Of a DNA stretch of 48,364 bases, positions 25,936 through 34,143 are shown piece by piece; the first letter of the stretch is position 1, and every line of letters begins with the position of its first letter. Both the position numbers and the translations under genes were made by a program. This DNA comes from Gammaproteobacteria bacterium (GTDB lineage: Bacteria > Pseudomonadota > Gammaproteobacteria > Xanthomonadales > Wenzhouxiangellaceae): positions 1 through 48,364 of the forward strand of contig JAJFKX010000062.1 in the NCBI GenBank assembly GCA_021772985.1, read 5' to 3'. The notes beneath the pieces were generated by a model. The model made no database searches, was not told the origin of the DNA, and saw nothing but the letters and a program-made list of their open reading frames with translations.

Positions 25936-28464
25936 TCAAAAAATATCATATGGGTTGACTTGTTCCTGCTCATCTTCAACCGGTTTGGCTCGCCGACGTA
26001 AGTCGTTCAGCAGATTGGCTGCCACCAGTTCACGAATTGCACCAGTTGCACCTGGTTCGGTAAGCTCACCTGTTTCCTGGTCAACCCAGATTTGTGCGAC
26101 GCCGACCGGCATCGGTGGTTGTATATCTGGAGAATCAGTCAGAGCTACCCGCATGTAATCAATCCAGATGGGCAATGCTGCCTGCCCACCCAACTCAGAT
26201 CGGCCCAATGGCTGGAAATTATCAAAACCTACCCAAACCGAAGTGGCAATGTCACTGTTATAACCAGAGAACCAGGCATCCCGTTGGTCATTGGTGGTAC
26301 CGGTTTTTCCAGCCAGGTCCTGGCGTTGCAATTGCATGGCTTTGACACCAGTGCCACGCCTGATCACATCAGTCATCATCGAGCGCACTAAAAATGCAGT
26401 GGGTGCTGCAACCACCCTGGGTCGGTAGGCTGGGATCGGTGGTCCATATTCGACCTGTGTTTGTATATCCAGGTCTACAAGCTGCGGGGCTTCATCGTTC
26501 AACTGTTCAGTATTGATCTGCTCACCAGTGACTTCGGATGATTGTGTCTGGATAGTCAAAGGCGCTAAATCCTGCTCTAAGGGTTCGGGCTCAGTGATCA
26601 CCGGGCAAACATCACAGAGTTGCACCGGGGGCGATAAAAAGACCACGTGGTCCATTTGGTCACGTACCTCAGTCAACCATCTGGGCTGAACTGCATAGCC
26701 ACCATTGGCGAGCACTGCATACCCGGTAACCATGTTCAGCGGAGTCAGGTTGGCGCTACCCAATGCCATCGATAAGTTTTCCGGCAATGCTTCCTGGTCA
26801 AAACCAAACTGGCTGATAAAGTTGCGCGCCGGACGGATTCCGATATCTTCAAGGATCCGAACCGAGATCAAGTTGCGGGAATGCACCATAGCTTCACGCA
26901 ATCGGGTGGGGCCATAAAAGGTGCGGCTGAAATTTTGCGGTTTCCAGGCTTCAATATCACCGCCGCCGCGAAATACCACAGGTGCATCATTGACCACAGT
27001 GGCCGGGTGATAGCCTGAATCAATAGCTGCGGCGTAAACGAATGGTTTAAAACTGGACCCTGGCTGACGTTTGGCCTGGGTGATGCGATTAAACTTGCTG
27101 AATTGAAAATCCAACCCGCCAACCAATGCCTGAATTTCGCCGGTATTGGTTTCCAGAGAAACCAGGGCAGATTGTGCCTCAGGAATTTGACTGAGCAGCC
27201 AATTGCCTTCATCTGCCCGCCGGATGCGCACGATATCACCACGGGTCAATACTGTATCAACCTGTTCAGGAACGGGTCCCCGACTGTCTCGGCTGAGTAA
27301 AGGCTGGGCCCAGCTCATGCTGTCCAGGCTTAATGGTATGGTTTGGCCATCGTTTAGGTATAACAGTGCCAGCTCACTATCAACATCTACCACTAATGCC
27401 GGTATCAAGCCAGCCACAGGTAATTTCCCGGCCAAAGCATCATTCCAGGCATCAGCTGTTGCTTCTGCGGCCAGATCGACGTGATCTTCGGGACCGCGCC
27501 AGCCGTGCCGTTGATCATAAGCGAGCAGACCAGCTCGTATACTTTCTTGCGCCGCGCGCTGTTTATCTGCATTGATTGTTGTATACAGCTTTAAACCGGA
27601 TTCATAAATACCGTCACCATAGGTTTCCAAGGCCCAGCGACGCGCCATTTCAGCCAGGTAAGGCGCGCTTACTTCAATTGCAGTGCCATGATTGAATGCG
27701 CTAACGGGCTCTGCCACAGCCTGCTGATATTCACTGTCAGTGATGTGGCTGAGTTCCAGCATGCGGTTGAGGACGTAATTTCGACGGTTTCTTGCAATCG
27801 CCGGATTGGTGATGGGGTTGACCCGTGAAGGTCGTTGAACCGTGCCGGCAATCATTGCCATTTGTGCAATGCTCAGCTCGGTCGGTTTCTTTCCGTAATA
27901 AACTTGAGCTGCAGCAGTAACACCATAAGCACGATGGCCCAGGAAAATTTTGTTTAGATATAACTCAAGGATTTCATCTTTGCTGATTTCACGCTCAATT
28001 CTCAGCGCCAGCATGATTTCCTTGATTTTACGGATATAGGTTTTTTCTGACGACAAGAAAAAATTGCGCGCCAATTGCTGGGTAATAGTGCTGCCGCCCT
28101 GGCCCTTTTCGCCGGTACGAATCAATTCAAGCACAGCACGTGTTATTCCCTGCCAGTCAATTCCCGGGTGGTGATAAAAGCGATCATCTTCGCTGGATAT
28201 GAATGCTTGTTTGAGATGCTCGGGGAATTGATCGATAGGGGTTGGGATTCGGCGTTTTTCGCCAAACACTGAAATCACCTTGCCTTCGCTGGAATAGACT
28301 GTAAGTGGGCTTTGCAGCTGCACATCACGAAGCACTTCAGTATCAGGCAACTCCGGGCCAAAGCGCAGCCATACGCCGACAACGGCTATTGTCAGCAGCA
28401 GCACGCCCAACAGGGTCATACGGGCAAACCAGCGGAGCATAAACAGCAGAGTTGTTCGTTTCAT
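25936..28464 (-). CDS. mrcA: Penicillin-binding protein 1A (bifunctional peptidoglycan synthase)
   Basis: This is an 842-residue class A PBP. An N-terminal membrane anchor (about 12-30) is followed by the GT51 glycosyltransferase domain with EDDRFYHHPGIDWQGITRA (catalytic Glu) and GGSTITQQLARN. An inserted OB-like domain occupies about residues 310-430. The transpeptidase domain has SSFK (in PGSSFKPFVY), SRN (in VHSRNLISV) and KTGTTND. It makes glycan strands and crosslinks them in the periplasm. It is divergent from pilMNOPQ, the arrangement found in many gammaproteobacteria. Confidence 0.95.
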   Translation of the reverse strand: MKRTTLLFMLRWFARMTLLGVLLLTIAVVGVWLRFGPELPDTEVLRDVQLQSPLTVYSSEGKVISVFGEKRRIPTPIDQFPEHLKQAFISSEDDRFYHHPGIDWQGITRAVLELIRTGEKGQGGSTITQQLARNFFLSSEKTYIRKIKEIMLALRIEREISKDEILELYLNKIFLGHRAYGVTAAAQVYYGKKPTELSIAQMAMIAGTVQRPSRVNPITNPAIARNRRNYVLNRMLELSHITDSEYQQAVAEPVSAFNHGTAIEVSAPYLAEMARRWALETYGDGIYESGLKLYTTINADKQRAAQESIRAGLLAYDQRHGWRGPEDHVDLAAEATADAWNDALAGKLPVAGLIPALVVDVDSELALLYLNDGQTIPLSLDSMSWAQPLLSRDSRGPVPEQVDTVLTRGDIVRIRRADEGNWLLSQIPEAQSALVSLETNTGEIQALVGGLDFQFSKFNRITQAKRQPGSSFKPFVYAAAIDSGYHPATVVNDAPVVFRGGGDIEAWKPQNFSRTFYGPTRLREAMVHSRNLISVRILEDIGIRPARNFISQFGFDQEALPENLSMALGSANLTPLNMVTGYAVLANGGYAVQPRWLTEVRDQMDHVVFLSPPVQLCDVCPVITEPEPLEQDLAPLTIQTQSSEVTGEQINTEQLNDEAPQLVDLDIQTQVEYGPPIPAYRPRVVAAPTAFLVRSMMTDVIRRGTGVKAMQLQRQDLAGKTGTTNDQRDAWFSGYNSDIATSVWVGFDNFQPLGRSELGGQAALPIWIDYMRVALTDSPDIQPPMPVGVAQIWVDQETGELTEPGATGAIRELVAANLLNDLRRRAKPVEDEQEQVNPYDIF

Positions 28465-28894
28465 TTAAATAATAATGCCGTAGCAGGCGTTGTCGACTAT
28501 GGACAACTGGTTTATTGATCCTGTTCTATAAAACCTAGGATAACAATCTGTATCAGGCATTGCTATGTCAGCTTGTTTCATAAAAAATCAGCGCCGGGAA
28601 TCAACAGCGAGGCAACTTTGATGATTGTGATTAATAGCTTATTTGCATCGCAAAACTGAAGGCATAAAGTGATTCTTATGTGTTTAGAAATCAGTGGCTT
28701 AAATTGGCTAACCAAGTTTTAACGAGTGCTTTTCGTGTTTACAAAACCTTCACATTTGTGGTGTATAAAGCCAAGGCAACACATGGTTCTTTAAGCAAAC
28801 AGTTGTTTATTTCCAGTAGGTTGGCCATAATACTTAAAAGCTAGTTAAGCTTTATTGTGTAACTTCATTAACACTGACCAGGGCAGGGAGGCTA
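28465..28894. other. 430-bp divergent promoter region between mrcA and pilM
   Basis: This AT-rich region has no coding frame of note. It contains the candidate pilM promoter at 28803-28831; the mrcA promoter must lie to its left and was not pinned down. Confidence 0.6.
28803..28831 (+). promoter_or_regulatory. Candidate sigma-70 promoter of pilMNOPQ
   Basis: TTGTTT (28803-28808) and CATAAT (28826-28831) are separated by exactly 17 bases, 63 bp before the pilM start. Both hexamers match the consensus at four or five positions. Confidence 0.5.
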
Positions 28895-29947
28895 TTGAAC
28901 CTCTTCAAGACCAAAAATCGCCATCAACTAGGCATCGACATCGGCTCCAGCTCAGTCAAGCTGGTCGGTATCGAACCGTCTGGCGGCAGCTTTCTTATCA
29001 GTCACCTGGCAGTGGAATCATTGCCTGAGGGTACGGTAAACAATGACACCATTAAAGATGCAGCGCAGGTAGCAGAGGCTATTCGGCGCGCGTGGTATCA
29101 CAGTGGAGCCAAAACCAAAGACTGTGTATTGGCAGTTCCAGGTTCCTCGGTGATAACTCGCCAGTTGTTTTTTCCGCGTGATATGACCGAACAGGAAATG
29201 GAAAGCCAAATTGAGATTGAAGCTGCTCAGCATGTGCCCTATGCATTGGATGAAGTCAGCCTTGATTTTCAGGTTATTGGTGAATCTCCCACTGACCGTA
29301 ATCAGGTAGAAGTGTTGCTGGCGGCTTCACGCTCAGAAAATATCAGCATCTTAGAGTCGGTAATTGAAGAGGCTGGATTAACCACTGGCGTTGTTGATGT
29401 CGAAACTTTTGCTTTGGGTAATGCATATAGTGCGCTGATTGAGACCAATACACTGCGCAGCCAGACTGTAGCAGTGATTGATATCGGCGCATCCAGCATG
29501 ATCATGGTGGTGATGCACAACAAGCGGGTTTTATATACCCGTGATCTCAGTTTTGGCATGCGTCAGTTTGAAGAAGAAGTGCGTCGACAATTAGGCGATG
29601 AAACCAATATTGGAGACCTATTAACCAGTGATGCTGCAGCTGATGATGCAGAGCACAATCTGTTGGAACCGTTTCGGGATCAATTGATTCAGCAGATTGG
29701 TCGCGCCCTGCAGTTTTTTGCCTCGGCCAGTCAATACCAGCCTGTTGACAGTATTGTGTTGACAGGCGGGGGCGCCAGATTGCCACGTTTAGCACCGTCG
29801 TTGCAGAAAGATCAAGGTTTGACCTGCCATGTTGCAGATGTTCCAGGTGATATGCGTTTGAGTAATCGGGTATCCAATCGATTGGCAAAATCTCAGGGAC
29901 CGGCGTTGATGATGGCTCTGGGACTGGCACTGCGGGGGTACGAATAA
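28895..29947 (+). CDS. pilM: Type IV pilus assembly protein PilM
   Basis: This 350-residue actin-like ATPase forms the cytoplasmic ring of the pilus alignment complex. It binds the N-terminus of PilN. The phosphate-1 motif LGIDIGSSSVKLVGIE opens the protein. AVIDIGASSMIMVVM and VLTGGGARLPRL are the other nucleotide-site elements. The TTG start has a purine-rich AGGGAGG just upstream and gives the usual N-terminus (short basic segment then the P1 loop). The pilN start follows directly after the stop. Confidence 0.94.
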   Translation: MNLFKTKNRHQLGIDIGSSSVKLVGIEPSGGSFLISHLAVESLPEGTVNNDTIKDAAQVAEAIRRAWYHSGAKTKDCVLAVPGSSVITRQLFFPRDMTEQEMESQIEIEAAQHVPYALDEVSLDFQVIGESPTDRNQVEVLLAASRSENISILESVIEEAGLTTGVVDVETFALGNAYSALIETNTLRSQTVAVIDIGASSMIMVVMHNKRVLYTRDLSFGMRQFEEEVRRQLGDETNIGDLLTSDAAADDAEHNLLEPFRDQLIQQIGRALQFFASASQYQPVDSIVLTGGGARLPRLAPSLQKDQGLTCHVADVPGDMRLSNRVSNRLAKSQGPALMMALGLALRGYE

Positions 29948-30562
29948 ATGTATTCCCTTAACCTGTTACCTTGGCGTCAACAGCGTCGCCGCGAGCGTCA
30001 AAGAAGATTTGTGGCGCTTTTGGGTTTGACCGCTATTGGTGCTTTTTTATTGGTGTTGTTAGGCAGCTGGTGGATGGGTAGCCAGGTTAATGGCCAGCAA
30101 AGCCGCAATCAATATTTACAAAACGAAATACGTAAACTTGATGTGCAAATTACCGAAATTGATAACCTGGAAGAGGAACGTACCCGGTTATTGTCACGCA
30201 AAGCAGTCATTGAGGAGCTTCAGGTTAGTCGTACCTTGATGGTGCATTTGTTTGATCAGTTGTCCCGCACCGTACCAGAAGGCCTGCGTTTGACCAAAGT
30301 CGCTCAAAAAGGCCAAATACTCACTTTGGAAGGTATGACTCAATCCAATGCTCGGGTATCTTCATACCTGCGTAAGCTGGAAGGTTCAGACTGGTTGCAT
30401 AATCCCGAATTAATTATTATCGAAGTTGATGAAGCTGATGGCACAGCGGATCAACCTTATACCTTCAAGGTAAGCGCGCGTCTGGCTTCACCACAACAAG
30501 TCGCACAAGAAGAACAACAAACAACCCAGACGCTTGAAGTCGCTGATGGGAGTACGCCGTGA
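29948..30562 (+). CDS. pilN: Type IV pilus assembly protein PilN
   Basis: This 204-residue bitopic membrane protein starts MYSLNLLPWR; the INLLPWR-like peptide is the PilM-binding motif. A membrane helix (about 23-42) is followed by a coiled-coil region (about 45-90) and a small ferredoxin-like periplasmic domain. It links cytoplasmic PilM to PilO. The C-terminal 25 residues are Gln/Glu/Thr-rich. The stop overlaps the pilO GTG by four bases. Confidence 0.94.
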   Translation: MYSLNLLPWRQQRRRERQRRFVALLGLTAIGAFLLVLLGSWWMGSQVNGQQSRNQYLQNEIRKLDVQITEIDNLEEERTRLLSRKAVIEELQVSRTLMVHLFDQLSRTVPEGLRLTKVAQKGQILTLEGMTQSNARVSSYLRKLEGSDWLHNPELIIIEVDEADGTADQPYTFKVSARLASPQQVAQEEQQTTQTLEVADGSTP

Positions 30563-31191
30563 ACCTAAATCAAATTCGTGACCTCGATTTTTCGGATCTG
30601 GGCAATGCCCCCATGGGCGGTCGAATTTTTGTACTGGCTTTGGTCATTATCGTGATTGTGGTGCTTGGCTACATGCTGCAGGTTAAAGATCAGCGCACGG
30701 CCCTTATTGCAGCCGAGCAGGCAGAAGTTCGATTACGTGTCGAGTTTGAAAGTAAACAGCAAAAAGCCGCCAACCTGGAAGACTACAAGATCCAATTGGC
30801 TGAAATGCAGGATTTGCTGCAAACCATGCTGCGGCAGTTACCTGGGAAAACTGAAATGCCGGAATTGCTGATAGATATTTCCCAGACTGCTCTGGCTACC
30901 GGTATCGAAAACCAGTTGTTTGAGCCGCGTGCTGAAGCGTTACAGGGTTTTTATGCCGAGCGCCCGATCAGCATCCGAATGCTGGGTAATTACCACCAGT
31001 TTGGTCAATTTATCAGCGGTGTGGCATCACTGCCCAGAGTGGTGATACTGACCATGAATGATATCGAATTGGAACCTGTGCCCGGCGGCGCATTCGGTAG
31101 AGATTTGAAATTGGAAGGGACTATCAAGACTTATCGTTACCTGGATGAAGACGAATTGTTGGCCCAACAAAGCACAGAGGCAGCACAATGA
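30559..31191 (+). CDS. pilO: Type IV pilus assembly protein PilO
   Basis: This 210-residue protein has a membrane helix (about residues 25-42), a coiled coil (about 50-95), and a periplasmic domain with the PilO-type sequence YHQFGQFISGVASLPRVVIL. It forms heterodimers with PilN and connects to PilP. The GTG start lies in the pilN stop overlap. The pilP ATG overlaps its own stop. Confidence 0.94.
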   Translation: MNLNQIRDLDFSDLGNAPMGGRIFVLALVIIVIVVLGYMLQVKDQRTALIAAEQAEVRLRVEFESKQQKAANLEDYKIQLAEMQDLLQTMLRQLPGKTEMPELLIDISQTALATGIENQLFEPRAEALQGFYAERPISIRMLGNYHQFGQFISGVASLPRVVILTMNDIELEPVPGGAFGRDLKLEGTIKTYRYLDEDELLAQQSTEAAQ

Positions 31192-31730
31192 CCAGGCGGC
31201 TTCATTTTTACAATGTAATCCAGGTGTTGCTGATAGTTATTTTGGCTATCGCCTTGAGTGCTTGTGAAAGCAGGCAAAATGACCTGAATCAATATGTGAG
31301 TTCGGTGTTGCAACGCCCTGCTGATCCTATTGAACCGGTACCTTCAATTTTAGTCAGCGACACTTTTAACTATGATCCTACCGATTTGCGTGACCCTTTC
31401 TTGGTTGAAACCAGAAATGAAATTGCCAACAGCACTGGTGATGGACCACGGCCGGATGCGGACCGTCGCAGAGAGTACCTGGAACGCTTCCCATTAGACA
31501 CGTTGCGGATGGTAGGCACGTTAGCTCGCTCCGAAACTGATAACTGGGGCTTGGTTCAGGATACTGATGGAGTAGTACATCGGGTCTCTGAAAATAATTA
31601 TTTGGGCCAAAACCATGGCCGTATTAGTGCTGTGCTTGGTGATCGCGTTATTTTGATTGAGCTGTTGCCAGATGGTAATGGCGGTTGGCTGGAGCGCGAA
31701 GCCAGTCTCAGCATCGAAGAACAAATCTAG
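31188..31730 (+). CDS. pilP: Type IV pilus lipoprotein PilP
   Basis: This is a 180-residue inner-membrane-associated lipoprotein. A signal with lipobox LSACES ends near residue 27. A flexible acidic segment follows, then the PilP homology domain (about 100-175) with LDTLRMVGTLARSETDNWGL and VHRVSENNYLGQNHGRI. It bridges the PilNO complex and the secretin PilQ. Confidence 0.93.
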   Translation: MTRRLHFYNVIQVLLIVILAIALSACESRQNDLNQYVSSVLQRPADPIEPVPSILVSDTFNYDPTDLRDPFLVETRNEIANSTGDGPRPDADRRREYLERFPLDTLRMVGTLARSETDNWGLVQDTDGVVHRVSENNYLGQNHGRISAVLGDRVILIELLPDGNGGWLEREASLSIEEQI

Positions 31731-31768
31731 GCAATACGGCTAAGTATTGGGCAAAACTGAGGTATAGC

Positions 31769-34051
31769 ATGTTTACTTTGTTTCAATTGACAACCAAGGC
31801 CAGACGGAATCACTGGCAATTGCAGCTATTGCGTTGTTGTGCTGTCGCTGTTTTGCCTGTCTTGCTCGGGTTTGCCAATATGCAAGCTCAGGCCAACGAG
31901 TTGTTGGAAGTGCGTTATGAAAATCTTACCGACGGGGGAGATTTCATATTCACTTTGGCCGAATCTACTGACCAGCCTTTGGTATTTCTGACCGATGATC
32001 CTCCACGGGCTGTACTTGAGTTGAGTGATACCTATACTGAGTTGCCTGCCAGCCCGATTGTATTATCGAGTGATCCAGTCCGTTCATATACGACCATTTC
32101 AGATGGCCAGCGTACCCGTATAATAGTCGATTTAACCCAGGTTGCAGCTTATGAAGTTGATACCGCAGGTAACCAGGTTGTATTGCACTTATCGACTGCA
32201 ATTGCAGCCAGTGAACCGGTGGCCGCTGTTGCTGTAGCCAGCGCACCTGCAGCTTTAAGCAGCGATGATGTGGCTGAAGATTATACAGCGCTTGATAGCA
32301 GCCGATCTGAGCTGCTGGATATTGATTTCAGGCGTACAGCTGAAGGCGGCGGTAAGCTGATTCTGGATTTGACAAACGAAGACATAAGCTCGGCTGTTAA
32401 TGAGCGCGGTAATCGGCTGCTGGTGGATTTGTTCAATGCAAGTGCACCTTTAAGTCTGCAGAAGACGCTTGATGTCATGGATTTTGCTACCCCGGTAATG
32501 CGTATTACCACAGAGGAGCTTAGCGGTTCGGTTCGGACCACACTGACCATCCGGGGAGAATATACCCACGCGGCATATAACGATGGCGAATCATTTATAG
32601 TCGAGGTTAATCCGGTAGCAGTTGCAGTTGCCCCTGAAGAGGCTGACATTGTTGAGCAGTTATTTGAGAATCGTAACTATGATGGTGATCGGGTTACTTT
32701 CAACTTTCAGGATATTCCAGTCAGGTCAGTATTACAGTTGATTGCCGATGTGTCTGATTTGAATATAGTGGTTTCTGATTCGGTAACAGGCAATGTGACC
32801 TTGCGATTGACCAATGTGCCCTGGGATCAAGCGCTTGACCTGGTATTGGATACTAAAAACCTGGATAAACGCCAAAATGGCAATGTGATCTGGATTGCGC
32901 CTGCAGGTGAAATTGCGGCTCGTGAACAACAGCTGCTGCAGGCCAAACAGGATAAAATTGAACTTGAACCATTGCGTACTGCGATTCTCAGTATCAGCTA
33001 TGCGCAAGCATCTGAATTAGCTGATTTAATTGAATCCGCTTCCAATGAAGGTGATGACGACCGCGGACTGTTGTCATCACGTGGTTCAGTGAGCGTGGAT
33101 GAACGTACCAATACCTTGTTGGTTACTGATACCACCGATCGAGTGCAAGAAATTCGGGATCTGATCACTGAGCTTGATCGCCCGGTGCGTCAAGTATTAA
33201 TTGAGTCACGGATAGTGATTGCCAATGATGACTTTTCACATGAATTAGGTGTGCGTTTTGGCGTGAGTGCGACCGGTGAGGCTGGAAACGGGAGCGTATT
33301 TACCACTTCAGGGACTATCAATGCTACCGACCAGCAGAACAATTTAGCCTTGCGTAATCGTTTGGCAGCTGGTGGTAGTGGTTCAAGCCTGCCCAATTTC
33401 ATAGATGACCCCATTAATGGCAATGGTGTTTTGGCGCCATCGCTGAATAATCGGTTGAATGTTAATTTGCCGGTTGCCAGCCCCGCAGGCAGTCTGGGTT
33501 TCAGTGTGCTGGCTGCAGATTATTTGCTCGACCTGGAATTGTCAGCGCTAGAGACCGAAGGTCGCGGTGAAACCATTTCCACTCCACGGGTGGTTACAGC
33601 GAATCAGGCAGAAGCATTTATCCAGCAGGGTGTGGAAATACCATTTGAACAATCCACATCGTCGGGTGCTACCAGTATTCAGTTCCGCGAAGCGGTATTA
33701 GAGTTACGTGCCACCCCATTAATCACACCGGATAACCGGGTGCAGCTGACTTTGACGGTGAAACAAGACACCGTAGGTGAAATTTTCCCAACCGCTCAGG
33801 GCGGGTCGGTGCCTTCAATTGATACGACTGAATTAAGTACTCGGGTATTGGTTGAAAATGGTCAAACCATAGTCTTGGGTGGGATTTTCCAGGAAGACAA
33901 ACTGTTCACTAACGATAAAGTGCCGTTGCTGGGCGATGTGCCGGTATTGGGTGCTTTGTTCCGGCGTCGTTCTAATACCAATAATAAAAATGAGCTGCTG
34001 ATATTTATTACCCCAACAATTCTGGATGACAGAATTGCGGAGCGGTATTAA
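31769..34051 (+). CDS. pilQ: Type IV pilus secretin PilQ
   Basis: This 760-residue protein forms the outer-membrane pore for the pilus. After a signal peptide ending near AQANE it has two AMIN domains (about 45-140 and 175-270), which bind peptidoglycan. The STN/N0 domain follows (VTFNFQDIPVRSVLQLIADV, about 308-330), then N1 (about 400-480) and the secretin core (about 520-755) with VPLLGDVPVLGALFRRR. The ATG at 31769 has GAGG about six bases upstream and gives a normal signal peptide. Frames further upstream overlap pilP. It closes the pilMNOPQ set. Confidence 0.94.
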   Translation: MFTLFQLTTKARRNHWQLQLLRCCAVAVLPVLLGFANMQAQANELLEVRYENLTDGGDFIFTLAESTDQPLVFLTDDPPRAVLELSDTYTELPASPIVLSSDPVRSYTTISDGQRTRIIVDLTQVAAYEVDTAGNQVVLHLSTAIAASEPVAAVAVASAPAALSSDDVAEDYTALDSSRSELLDIDFRRTAEGGGKLILDLTNEDISSAVNERGNRLLVDLFNASAPLSLQKTLDVMDFATPVMRITTEELSGSVRTTLTIRGEYTHAAYNDGESFIVEVNPVAVAVAPEEADIVEQLFENRNYDGDRVTFNFQDIPVRSVLQLIADVSDLNIVVSDSVTGNVTLRLTNVPWDQALDLVLDTKNLDKRQNGNVIWIAPAGEIAAREQQLLQAKQDKIELEPLRTAILSISYAQASELADLIESASNEGDDDRGLLSSRGSVSVDERTNTLLVTDTTDRVQEIRDLITELDRPVRQVLIESRIVIANDDFSHELGVRFGVSATGEAGNGSVFTTSGTINATDQQNNLALRNRLAAGGSGSSLPNFIDDPINGNGVLAPSLNNRLNVNLPVASPAGSLGFSVLAADYLLDLELSALETEGRGETISTPRVVTANQAEAFIQQGVEIPFEQSTSSGATSIQFREAVLELRATPLITPDNRVQLTLTVKQDTVGEIFPTAQGGSVPSIDTTELSTRVLVENGQTIVLGGIFQEDKLFTNDKVPLLGDVPVLGALFRRRSNTNNKNELLIFITPTILDDRIAERY

Positions 34052-34143
34052 TGTTGTTGGTTTGGCGGCCAGCAACTCGATACCAATCTAGACAACACTT
34101 ATTTCATGTTACAGGCCAAAAATCGAGTAAAGGATTTAAATTC